Source: Periplaneta americana (taxonomy: Eukaryota > Arthropoda > Insecta > Blattodea > Blattidae). From it: 64,000 nt of DNA. The translations under genes were made by a program, and so were the position numbers. Position 1 is the stretch's first letter, and every line of letters begins with the position of its first letter. Under the pieces are notes generated by a model that saw only the letters and a program-made list of their open reading frames with translations, did no database searches and had not been told where the DNA came from. Below are positions 25,085 to 35,529 of this stretch, piece after piece. The DNA lies in contig NC_091121.1 of NCBI RefSeq assembly GCF_040183065.1, forward strand, positions 67,996,787 through 68,060,786, given 5' to 3'.

Positions 25085-27930
25085 GGATAGAGCAATGAGG
25101 AAAAAGGAAGAAAAAGAGAGAAAAAAAGAACATTAAAAAGAAAGATAAAAACAGAAATAGAAGTAAAGAAAAAGAAAGGGGAAAAGAAAAGTAAAGCACG
25201 GGAAGAAAGATGGAAAAGGAAGAAAATGGAAAAAGTAAAGCAGAAAAGGGAAGGAAATAAATTAAGAAAAATGTGGGAGGAAATATGAAACCAATAAAGA
25301 ACATCAAGATCAACGGAAAATGGACACTATAAAATGGAAGCTTGTCAAATAAACCAAAGGAACAGTGAAATAAAGATAGAAACAGAGGAAGAATAGAAGA
25401 TATAGAGAAGAAATTAAAGATTACAGGAAAGATACCATGGAAGAAGGAAAAAAGAGGTCAAGAAATGAAACTGAAAGAGCAAATGTAAAGAAAACGGAGA
25501 AGGAAAGAACATACAAAAGATGTAAAATAAGAAGGAATATGGGATAAAAGGTAGAACGAACACATAAGAGGGCAAAAAAATTAAAAAGAAAGACCGAATA
25601 CAAAAACAAAGAAATAAATTAGGCAGGAAGTAAATACGCTAATACAAAAGAAAGGAATAAAGGAACAAGAAAGAAAAGCGAATACAGAAATACAAAATAT
25701 ACATGGAGAAAAAACAAGAAATCGCAGGAAGAAATAAATAAATAAGGCACAAATACTGTACGAGCGACAGAATATAGATAAAAGAGGCAACGAATACACA
25801 TATGAAGGAATAAATAAATAAATAATGAATGAATCGAAAAAGGAGGACAGGAATAAATGTAAAATTGAGGAAATAAAGAGAAACGGACAATGAAAGAAAG
25901 AAAGAAAGAAGAAACAGAAACAAACAAAGAAGAAACAAAATTAAAGAACAATAATTGCAGAAAGAAAGAACGACAAAAGCAATAAACATAAATATGAGAA
26001 CTTAAAAAACACGGACACAGAATGAAAGAAGAAACAGAAAAGAAGAAAAAAATTCAGGAGGGAGGAAAAAGAAAAAGGAATAAATATAGAAAGAAAAGGA
26101 GGAAAATGAAGGGGGAAAGACGTAATCAACAAACAAGACAGAAAAAAATGAAAGAAAACAAGAACTGAACTAACAAGAAAGGAATAAATATAGAAATGAG
26201 AAATGTATGAATATTGGACACAGAAAGAAAGAACAAAGGAGAAATAGAGAAGGAAAGAAGAAAAAAGGTAAGAAAGAAAGAACAAAGAAAGCAATCAATA
26301 TAAAATTTAGAAATTATATGAAAATGAACAAAGAAAGAAAGACGAAAAGATGGAAAGAAAAAAGAAATAAAGTAGAAATACATGCAGTAATAAGAAATGA
26401 ACAGCAAAAACAAGTGCAGTAAGAGAGAAACAAAAAAGGCAAAAAGAAAGAACGAATATAGGAATAAACGTAAGAATGAGAAAAAAGGAGAAAGAAAGAA
26501 AGAATGGCTGAAAGCGAAAAAGAGGAAACAGAGAAAGAAACAAGGCAAAGAAAGAAAGAAAGAACAAACATACAAAGAAAAAAAGATAGAAAGAAGCTAA
26601 GAAACAACGAACTAAGAAAGTAATAACCATGAAAATGAGAAAAGAAAGAAAAATGGGCACAGCAAGGAAGGAAGAAAGAATGAAAGAAGAAACAAACAGG
26701 CAATATCAAGCAGGGAGGGAAAACAAATGCAGAATGAGAAAAAAAGGAGATAGTAAGAAAGAAAGAAGACAGGAGTAAACTGTAAAAATGTGAATCGAAA
26801 GAAAATCGGACAGATAGAAGAAAGAAAAAAGAAACTCCGAGAAAAACAGAGGAGGAACAAATTCTAGGAGGGAAGAAAGGAAGGAAAGAGAAGGTAAAGA
26901 AGAAGAAATGAAGTAAGCAATGAACAAAAAAATGAGAAATGCAGGAAATACGGACGCAGAAAGAAAGAAATGAAGGAAGAATAAACAAAGAATAAATACA
27001 GAAAGAAAGCGAGGAAGGAAGAACGAATAAAGCATTAAACATAAAAATGATAAAAGAAAAAATGGACACAGAATGAAAGAAAAAACAAAAAAGAAACTCA
27101 GGAAGATGAAAGAAAAAACAAAGAAAGCAATGAACATAAAAACGAGAAAAGAAAAAATATAAAAATGACAAGGAGAGAAAACTAAAAAGGGAATAAACGT
27201 ATAATTGAGGAAAGAAAGAAAAATGGACACAAAAAACAAGAAAGGATAAAATAAACAAAGAAGAGACCTAGAAACAAACATATGCAGACAGAAAGAATGA
27301 AAAAGTCAGAATTAAAGAACGAAGGAACGAGTAATTTAAAATATTAGGAGAAAATATTGCTAATAACATGGACACAGAAGGAAAGGAGGAAAGGAGAAAT
27401 TCTGAGGAAACAAGGAAAGAAACACACAAAGAAACATACATATATATACATTACACACAAAGAAGAAACAGAAAGAACGAATGCAAAAAAATTAAAGAAA
27501 GTGAGAATATAGAAAGGAAGTAATAAAGGAAGAAAAATGGAAACGAAAAGAAAAAACAAAATCAGAAAAAGGAAAGAAAAAGAAAGAAAGAAAGAAAGAA
27601 AGAAATAGACAAATTTAATAGTTATAAATAAATAATGAATGAATGAATGAATAAATATAAGAAGGATAATAGAATACAGAAGAAACTAAGAAAAACTAAT
27701 AATAAAAAAGGAGAAAAAACATAGAACGAAATAAGTATAAGGAAAGCAATAAAAGTAGGAAATGACATAAATGACTGAAATGGAGGCGAAGAAAAAGAGG
27801 AAGAAGAGGAAGGAGGAGGAAGAAACAAGAAAGAAATAGATAAAAATGATAAAGAAAGCATTACATGTTTCTAAAATTAAAGAAAGAAGAATGAAAGAAA
27901 TACACAAAAAAATAGAACAGAAATCGATGA
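25085..27930. repeat. 2.85-kb polypurine tract, degenerate minisatellite
   Basis: The plus strand is overwhelmingly A and G. It is not simple (GAAA)n: longer phrases recur, notably variants of ATGGACACAGAATGAAAGAA (near 26011, 26215, 26949, 27062, 27222, 27370) and of AGGAATAAATATAGAAA. This implies a diverged repeat of tens to hundreds of bases. The hydrophobic open frames on the minus strand, up to 314 codons, are artefacts of the composition (Phe, Leu, Ser only). Such a tract could form triplex DNA. Confidence 0.85.
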
Positions 27931-27951
27931 ACAGATAGGGATAGGCAGAGT

Positions 27952-28270
27952 GTTATTTACTGGAACGCAGTACAGCGGCTGTCCACCCGGATGAATTAGT
28001 TTTGCTCGCTGACGTGCCCCATGCTGGCATATTGAAACGCAGGGGCGGGATCCACATCGACGCTCATCCCTGCGAAACATTTCCCGGAATCCTGTGCTGC
28101 CTTTACGGCAGGGACCTGTGTTATCTTCTCGAGTTTTCATCAACGTCATTGTCGACACGCCCAGGGGACAGACCGCCGCGCCGCTCAGTGCAAGAGTGCC
28201 CGCAAGGTATCCTCCGCGCGCGCTCTTCGATTATCCGGGCGAATTCTGTCTTTACTTACATTTCTGCTAA
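27952..28270 (+). other. CpG-rich open segment, candidate exon or regulatory island
   Basis: This segment is much richer in G+C and CpG than anything around it. The plus strand is open from about 27952 to 28206 or beyond, encoding VHPDELVLLADVPHAG and LKRRGGIHIDAHPCETFPGI, which I do not recognise. A weak donor-like CAAG|GTATCC is at 28206 and a strong acceptor-like TTTTGTTTTCTACTGCAG ends at about 28331; joining them keeps the frame open for about 13 more codons. The minus strand is also partly open. It could be an exon, a CpG-rich regulatory element, or the edge of an unrecognised transposon. Confidence 0.3.
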
Positions 28271-28828
28271 TTAAAATTTATTCTTTCTGCAATGTCATTA
28301 CGTAATTAATTATTTTTGTTTTCTACTGCAGATGAGGCGGTGGAGTTCATACTTGCAAACCAAATATAGCCGGGTTCGATTTCCGACAGAGAAGTGAAGA
28401 TTTAAATAAGCTCATTAAATAACCAATTTAAAAAAGTTGTAATTGTGTAACACATGTTCGTCATTTAAACACATAAGTTACTAGTGGGATAAAATGGATC
28501 AAATACCGTTCAAAATTGTACTAAGATTATTATGATCCTTAATATTATACTATACTCAGGGTGGTACTTTTCCTTTTCCTTTATGTGCTATCGCAGAATC
28601 CTGCTAGAGAGAGAAAATGTGTTTGCCTTTTGCCAGTCTCTTGCGACAGCACACACAACCAGCTGTTTTATGGACGAACGTCATACATAATTGCACGCGA
28701 ACGTCTCTCAGATGATTGATACTCAACTGAATAATAACAATCGTACTACACTGATATTACACTTTTAGTACGTCATACTACTTTTGGCCAATAAAATTGT
28801 ACGAAAGGACGTCTTATCGCACTAAAAT
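28271..28828. other. unassigned stretch
   Basis: A possible B-box-like GGTTCGATTTCC occurs near 28372 without a convincing A box, so I do not call a SINE. Nothing else supported. Confidence 0.4.
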
Positions 28829-29140
28829 AAATAAATAAATAATTAATTAATTAATTGAAAAGAAGGTAGACAGGAATAAATGTAAAGTTGACGAAAGAAA
28901 GAAAAACGGAAAATTAAAGAAAAAAGAAAGAAGAAACAGAAATAAAGAACAAATAAAGAAAGAAAGAACGACAAAAGCAAATATGAGAACTTAAAAGCAT
29001 GGATACAGGATGAAAAAAGAAACAAAATAGAAGAACAAATTCAGGAATAAAGATAGAAAGAAAAGAAGAAAAAAGAAAAAAGGAAGGAGGAAAGAAGTCA
29101 TCAACAAACCAGAGAGACAGACAGAAATGTAAGAGCGAGA
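28829..29140. repeat. polypurine segment, partial copy of 25806-26145
   Basis: The order of distinctive phrases matches the tract 3 kb upstream in the same orientation: AATAAATAAATAAATAAT, GACAGGAATAAATGTAAA, AACGACAAAAGCAA, ATATGAGAACTTAAAA, GGAGGAAAGA and TCATCAACAAAC. This is a diverged duplication and not coincidental low complexity. Confidence 0.75.
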
Positions 29141-29400
29141 GAAGGACTGATTTTATGCAGTAACTTATCCACGAACATTCCCTTAATACGCTGACTCAAA
29201 AACCGATCTTCCTCTCGCTCAGTAAAATTGTAAAAAATTCTCAAAAAGAACTACCACAATATTGCTCATATCACAATATTACCAATCTTTACCCGACACA
29301 CAAATTCACTCACACTCACTTAATTGAGAATTTTCCCAAAGAGATTACCTGCGGAGACCTCTATAATGGTAGGTGACCCTATTGTATAGATTTAAAAATA

Positions 29401-29682
29401 CTTCGGAATATGTATGATAAGACTTTCTTGTGTTAAATTTTAAGGTACTTTGTTAACATGTTTCGACCTATTTTGGGTCATCTTCAGATATTCTCAACAC
29501 AACTCAATTTCAAACACATACACTCTTTGACTCTACACTACGAACGCACCCTCACAGGAAACAAGAGGCGCCAAGACCAACAACGATCAGTTCTGAAGAT
29601 GACCCAAAATAGGTCGAAACATGTTAACAAAGTACGTTAAAATTTAACACAAGAAAGTCTTATCTTACATATTCCGAAGTGA
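29401..29682. mobile_element. foldback element E1 with structured GAAGATG/CGAAAC motif
   Basis: Arms of about 90 bp are nearly perfect inverted copies (CTTCGGAATATGTATGATAA ... TTAACATGTTTCGACC ... TCATCTTCAG) around roughly 100 bp of spacer. TA is present at both edges. Each arm ends inward in a 29-nt motif beginning TCTGAAGATG and ending CGAAAC, with a GACC/GGTC hairpin between. The motif recurs in a diverged form in the element at 50331-50481. No coding capacity; probably a MITE. Confidence 0.85.
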
Positions 29683-30836
29683 TACAGTGTTAAAAGTTGT
29701 GTAATCAAGATGTATAATTAAAAATACTATCACACATTTATAACTTATCAGGTTTCATTTCTGCTACGCGCGAAATTGTTTTACGAGTTAGAATTACACA
29801 GTTTTTACTTACTTGATCTTGAAGAATAATTATTATCTGTGTTACTGTTTGTCTTCGACTTCTAATTTAGAATTTATTCTCTCAAAACTAGAGTGTTTTT
29901 GTTTTCATTTCAGTTGCTATTATTTTACTATACCTCCTAGTTCATTAAACTGATGAAAAACGCTGTGTTGTTATTCGTACACACACTATTTAGTAACTGA
30001 TCACTTAATTTCCATGCGTGACAGTTGTGATGTCAAGTCTAGTTCCATTGAATTTGTGGAAATCACTGCCTCTTAAATGTATGCAAACGTTCCACGCTAA
30101 ACCTCTTACTTCAATTTCGTGTAAATGGACCCCTTAAGAGTAATCATGAACTGCAGACACCCCTGGCTAGTGCAGTGCAAAAGCGAGACCATTTATTCTG
30201 TTAAAGCAGTATTTTTCAGCTTGGGGCTCGCGACTCCCACGAGACTCTCACAACGGTCCTGAAGGGAACATAAAAATGAGCTGAAGGCGAAAGGAAGGTA
30301 TATACCCTTTCCAATGCTGAAGCGGGTCCCACGCACGCTGCATATCTTCATAAGCAAGGGGACCGTAATCCAGTAACAAATCACTTGTGATGGAGCGTTC
30401 ATTCACAGAGCTGTGCCGGTACAACCGTTGAGGACAAAATACTGTTGTGGAAATGCAAGTAGCCTACTTACACTTCATCGGCCAGTGCACTTTTACGCCC
30501 AGTTAGGGAAGCGAGGAAACCCTTTAAACTTTTCTAAATGCAACTCCAAAGTGATATACATAATTCACATACGTATATACAAGGTGGTTTATATAAAACT
30601 CGTAGTTTTCAATATGTGTTAATATTAACAATGGTTCATTGTGTCTTAATGTACAATGTCTCTGGGATATGACTTTAATTTTAAGTTAAGATTAAGTGCT
30701 GAAAATGCTACTCTCTCTCTCTCTCTGCCTCAAGGCACAGCTGGCCGTTCGCTGGAGCATTACGTTGTCAATAACTTTAATTTTGTATGTAATATTATAA
30801 TTTAAAAAAAAACAATAAAATCCCTTTTTACCTTTG
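29683..30836. other. unassigned stretch with a lone hAT-like terminus
   Basis: CAGTATTTTTCAGCTTGGGG near 30208, followed by CTCGCGACTCC, resembles a hAT-type end, but its partner was not found. A short (CT)n run lies at 30709-30728. Confidence 0.4.
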
Positions 30837-31181
30837 AGAACAAAATCTTGAGGAAATACTCGTAACACATGGAGAATTTTGAACAACAAGCAACTAAGGG
30901 ATATTTATAAAGATCCGGACATAATAGCCTTAATAAAAAGTCGAAGACTACGTTGGCTTGGACACGTTCTACTACGTGATGAAGACTCTCTTGTACGAAA
31001 AGCTTTCGACTATTCTCCAAGATGTACGAGACCTCTTGGTAGACCTCGTCTCCGTTGGCAGGACCAAGTATATGATAATCTTTGTACAGTGGGAGGACGA
31101 CAAGAAGATGCAGAGAACAGAGACGAATGGCGATATATCGCGAATGAGGCTAAAAACCTCTTAGGTTTTGAAATGCCCTAA
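30837..31181 (+). pseudogene. non-LTR retrotransposon ORF C-terminus with (ATTG)n tail
   Basis: After a broken start (ENKILRK, then frameshift and stop), the plus strand is open as DIYKDPDIIALIKSRRLRWL, GHVLLRDEDSL, GRPRLRWQDQV and DEWRYIANEAKNLLGFEMP, ending at a stop. The IxxxRLRWLGHVxRxD ... GRPRxRWxDxV ... WRxxxxEAKxLxG pattern is the conserved C-terminal tail of insect non-LTR polyproteins. The RT core is missing. The stop is followed at 31183-31199 by ATTG repeats, the retroposon tail, which then abuts a Tc1-like pseudogene. Confidence 0.88.
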
Positions 31182-31199
31182 ATTGATTGATTGATTGAT

Positions 31200-31900
31200 G
31201 TAATATTATATTCCAAATCGTTGAAAGTTCGAGAGTGTGTAGTGTAAACTCTTCCTTTCAATTTATCCCACAGGAAAGAGTTTGGTGAAGTTAAATCCCA
31301 TAATCTCGGTGGCCGTAACTTCCTGGAGATGATGCGGTCGTCAAAGAAACTTTGGATCAGTGCTATGGACTTTGTAACAAGTGACACCGTTCTGTTGAAA
31401 CTACGATTTAACACAACTTAATATCATCCAGTCGCTCAGAGAATTCCATGAAAATGTGTCGGTACTGTGAGGTGTTCCATGTCCCGTTAAACAAATTGGT
31501 AAGAATCAAGCTCCGACTTCCAGTGCGTCCATAGACACTCCATGAATAGTATATGGATGTTGTGCGGCCCAAATGCGTGTGTTCTATGAGTTGAGGTAGC
31601 ACACAAGTGCAATCATATCTCGTCCTTGAATCGTAATTTGGAAAGTATGACAGAATTTTGAACAATAGTCACCTGGAACCATCGACAATATTCTATTCTT
31701 TTAGCCTTATATGACTGCAGGAGTTCACGACCAGACTTCATCCTATACGGCTTAAAGTTAGCCTTCTTCCCATCTTTCTGACATGTCGAGTACGAGTACC
31801 AAGTCTCCTGCAACAGACTCCTTAACGACACGAAGTTACTGCCTAAAATTCACAGCAACCGACGACAGTGTAGACGATCTATTTTTGTCCGATTTTACTC
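31200..31900 (-). pseudogene. Tc1/mariner-superfamily transposase pseudogene
   Basis: Read on the minus strand across several frameshifts, the segments in order are KRIEYCRWFQVTIVQNS; an equivalent of the family's WFHLSGYxxxQNxRxW region, degraded; FMEFSERLDDIKL; QNGVTCY; QSFFDDRIISRKLRPPR; LTSPNSFLWDKLKGRVYT; FNDLEYNI. These match an insect DDE transposase group whose core is GYFQQDGATCHT ... SFFxDRxISxxLWPPRSPDLTxPDFFLWGxLKGxVY. Catalytic QQDGA reads QNGV here, and PRSPD is destroyed, so it is inactive. Inverted repeats were not located. Confidence 0.75.
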
Positions 31901-32542
31901 GATTAATGTCTACTTGTTTGTAACTTTCGTACCAACACCATTATTTTTTCCTGTCTGGATGATCGCGAACACAAAATTCTGTCTGGTATGTCCGTTGCGT
32001 CACTATGAATTTGTCATCCAGTAGTTATGTGTATTGCATTTCTAATGATAATGACAGTGACTAGATTGCTTTGGTGCGTGAAATGACACCACATATGAGG
32101 CAATATTCTGGACAACTCGTCTGAAGTTGAATATATTTTGTTTTACAAAAGAAAACTATAAGGATAATGGCACATGTACATAAAAGGACATCGTATAAAA
32201 AGATGTTCCAACATTTAGAAATACTGACTTTCCCTAGTCAATATATTCTTTCCGTGATGATTGTTTACATTAAAAACCAAGACAGTATTAATCAAAATAT
32301 TCATAATTTTAATACAAGACACAAATTATGATCCCCATGTTTCCTCTCTTAGTCTAAGCTCGTTGAAAAAAAAAGAAAAAGATTTTCACTATTCATGCAT
32401 TACGATCTTCAATGTACTGCCTAATGGCCTCAAAGTTTTAAAGGGCCAAGATGTTCAGAATAAAATTAACCAAACTGATTAAATGTTTATGCTTATTAAT
32501 TGAATTCATCTTCTTGTTATGTATTGCATATTTTTGCAGAAC
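31901..32542. other. unassigned stretch
   Basis: Probably includes the 5' part of the preceding element, which I could not delimit. No other feature supported. Confidence 0.4.
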
Positions 32543-32735
32543 CACCAACGCAGCCCTGTTGGCATAGCCGCTTAATTGTTGATGAGTTGCCTCGGGTTTG
32601 GGTTCGATTCCTGCTTGGGCTTATTAAATGGTTGGGTTTTTCAGAGGTTTTCCCCAATCGTAAGCCAAATGTTAGGTAATCTACGGCGAAACTTCGACCT
32701 CATATCATCTCACCAAAAATAAAACTGTATCATTC
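32543..32735 (+). mobile_element. tRNA-derived SINE (second family)
   Basis: A tRNA-like head with a B-box match GGTTCGATTCC near 32613 and a weak A box upstream is followed by a body with GGTTGGGTTTTTCAGAGG, TTTTCCCCAATCGTAAG, GTTAGGTAATCTACGGCGAA and CGACCTCATATCATCTC. This layout is familiar from insect SINEs and differs from the other families here. Several A-box positions are mutated, so the copy is old. Confidence 0.7.
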
Positions 32736-33256
32736 TTGACTTGTTTCACATCTTAAAGCTTCAATGTAAAGTCTACAATAAATTAAATAAAAATGAAATT
32801 TGTTAAACCGGAAGTAGATAATAAGAAAGCAAAAGGCAACGTATTAAGCGTCTGCACGAACAGTTGTAGATGTTTCTCTCAGAAATGGAACGGTATACAA
32901 AGACCATTTATTGTAGATTATGATGATGACAATTTGTCCATGACTGTATCGTGAGATCATAACTAAAAACATTTAGACCTCAGCTTATCTTTAGGGATTC
33001 CTTTGGATTCTTGCTCCCTCGAAACTTAACCTCAGTAACCAAGTGAAGTTAATTACCTAATTAGGATAAACGGTATAGTCACAGTCTAGTATATACAGTC
33101 ACGTAGCTCAATACGTAGGGAATATGCATCCATAGATATTTGCTAACCACTAGGATCGCTGCTATCGCCTCATCAATGACAATGCGAAATAGTATCGGCA
33201 CAGTCTATTGTTTCTAGTACCCTCACAACTCAAGCTTCGTGACTGTATATACTACT
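32736..33256. other. unassigned stretch
   Basis: No supportable feature. Confidence 0.5.
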
Positions 33257-33857
33257 GGCTGTTCATTTCAAAGTGTGTCATGACGTCACTGTTGTGAGTC
33301 AGCGATTTTGAAGCGAGTTTCAGCTTTTATGTCAGAGAAGTTGACTATTATTCAAGGCGTTCAATCTGAACTTGAGAACGTGTAAGGTATAACTTGAACG
33401 TCGTAGCAACAGATGGCGGCCTGTACGGTCTATGTGCTACCATAACCTCTTTCGAACTGTGTTTTGCGCGGGAAAGTCGTACGCAGGGTATTTGTTATCA
33501 TCGGTTGCGTACGGCAACATTCCACAACACAAATCAAATGCTCCGTGTCCATGTTGACCGTCGAAGTTAATGTCAACAAATACGTAAATCTTAACCCTCT
33601 CCACATATTCCGACAGTAAGAAAAAAACTCACCTCAGTACGTGTTTGCAAACAGTTCACATTCCTGCCACTACTGGCGTCACCGTACGTATCGGTAAGTA
33701 CTCTTCAGAATGAACGCCGTACTTTCTAGGCAACTTCTCTGGCACATAGGTATTACGCTTCTGTGGAGGTGTAGGAAGATTGAATTCTCTAGGCTCATCG
33801 ACTAGCCACATGACGACATACAGCGAGCCATGACACACTTTGAACTGAACACGCAGT
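33257..33857. mobile_element. inverted-repeat element, MITE-like
   Basis: CTGTTCATTTCAAAGTGTGT near 33255 recurs in inverse near 33850 with one or two changes. Similarity continues inward over about 130 bp, including GAGAAGTTG and GGCGTTCA...TCTGAA. The interior (33380-33640) is GC-richer and has no long conserved frame. The duplication is unclear; a class was not assigned. Confidence 0.65.
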
Positions 33858-34848
33858 AGACTGTGGTATAGTAGTTTTTTGCTCCCTCTTACAAAAGAAG
33901 TTAAAATCAATATCATAACAGTAGGTTAACAGAGGAAACAGCAGTAACCCGACAAACCTTTCGTCTAACTTCCACTTTATCTACCAAGATTTTAGTTCAT
34001 GTCTCTGGCGTAGGAAACCGTCGTTCTGTTAAAATTTTCATTGCCACAGAGGATACGTGGAAAGGAATATGCGTAATGTTTGATACGTAATCTCTCTTGT
34101 TCACTTTAATTAGTTGGTACCATGTGGTGCCGGATGCCGCATGGTACCTCAGCGATGTTATGCTGATGAAGAGCCAACCAAGACTTAATACCCGCCCCCG
34201 TATCAAAAGTCAGATACAACAACATCAAAGAGACTTAATCGCTTCTAACAACAGATCGCATTAGTCTGATGCGTTTTCCTCCCAACCTTCCACGAAGCAC
34301 TTTCAACACACCTTATGCTGATGAACCGACCTCCGAGTTTAGGTAGATTCTAATACTGTTATTTCGGCTTAGCCATATACTTTCTTCTACACAGTAAACT
34401 ATAAAAATTCACTTCATTCATTATAGATTTTTGAGGTCTAATGTATAAAGGAGAAATTGCTTTCATTCCTTTATCATCATTAGCATTTTTATCACAATTA
34501 TCACCACCGCACCAATATCAGCTATATGACTGTTCAATTTTACAAAATTCAAATGCGTTCCAACTGATCCCTCCAGATCTCCCTATGTTTATCCACAGCC
34601 CATCCTTCTATTGATTTATATAGTGTTTCTAATTTTCAACTTATATGGGTAGTGATTCACGCTTACTTACACCACGAATTTTTTCCATTTGTTCACTATC
34701 GTGTTCAACACACACAAAAAAACCTTTCCCACATAATATGCAGCGCTAGATGCACATTCCTTGTGAAATTGCTGCCATTACACCGATATTCTCTCTCGCA
34801 GATAGTCAACATTACGTGGATTGTTTGCTTATTCTTTCAGCATAACTA
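33858..34848. other. unassigned stretch with one hairpin
   Basis: A short palindrome, GGTACCATG at 34116-34124 pairing with CATGGTACC at 34140-34148, could fold on either strand. The stretch also probably contains the 3' part of the transposon whose pseudogene starts at 34849. Nothing else supported. Confidence 0.45.
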
Positions 34849-35280
34849 ACAGCCAAAAATCGCAGGGAGTAAGATCCGGCGAACGTGTTGGCCGCTGCAT
34901 TTGTCCTCCTCTACCAATCAATCTTCGTAGCAGATAATATTGTCACATCCCAAGATGCTTCAATATTTTCCATACAGTTGACCTGGAGAGACCAGATTCT
35001 GCACTGTATCGTCTTGTTGATTTTCTTCGACTACTATTGTATAGCAATTCTGTTTTCAAGGGATCGGGCTATATGTGGTCGACCGCTGATCGCTTTGTAA
35101 TTGTTAGCAACTGAGCCGGTTTCGACGAACTTGTCATAAATGCGGTAAACAGTTAACCTAGATGGTGAATCATTGCTGAAGTGAGCTTTATATTTTTTTT
35201 CTAATCACTGTGGGGGACTGAAACACCTCCATGCATGCCGCAATCTTTCCTCTTTGCTCCAAGCTCAATCTTGTAGCCAT
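34849..35280 (-). pseudogene. Tc1/mariner-superfamily transposase, internally deleted pseudogene
   Basis: The minus strand starts with ATG at 35280 and reads MATRLSLEQRGKIAACMEVF, then (frameshifts) SRLTVYRIYDKFVETGSVAN, SGRPH and later GRGGQMQRPTRSPDLTPCDF. The start is the helix-turn-helix region of insect mariner-like transposases (TGSVxxxxxSGRP linker), and the last block is the catalytic GRxGxxxWPxRSPDLTPxDFxLW. The sequence passes from the linker almost directly to the last catalytic block, so the central DDE region is deleted. It also has stops and frameshifts and is dead. Confidence 0.82.
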
Positions 35281-35529
35281 TTGTACAATAGAGGACGAAA
35301 ACAAATTCATTGTAAACATGAAAATACCATGATTTATTTTATTTTGAAGAAATAACAATATGTTGTCTCCAAGGTTCTGTGTTCAATCACATAAACATAC
35401 ATAATCACTAGCCATATAATATTATCATTTCTTAGAGACTTGGTGTACTTTTACAGTTTAAATACGGTTTACTGTGACCCTAACCTTATTAAATATTTAT
35501 ATCAATTCCATCCATATTTTTGTATGTTA

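Noticed and set aside
26314..27258. Minus-strand open frame of 314 codons, very hydrophobic
   Set aside because: It reads the pyrimidine strand of a polypurine tract, so it contains mostly Phe, Leu and Ser; three overlapping frames look alike. Compositional artefact, not a membrane protein.
29592..29620. Hammerhead ribozyme in foldback element E1
   Set aside because: CTGAAGA and GAAAC match the core loosely, but no NUH cleavage site with proper helix I and III pairing was found. Kept only as an unexplained structured motif.
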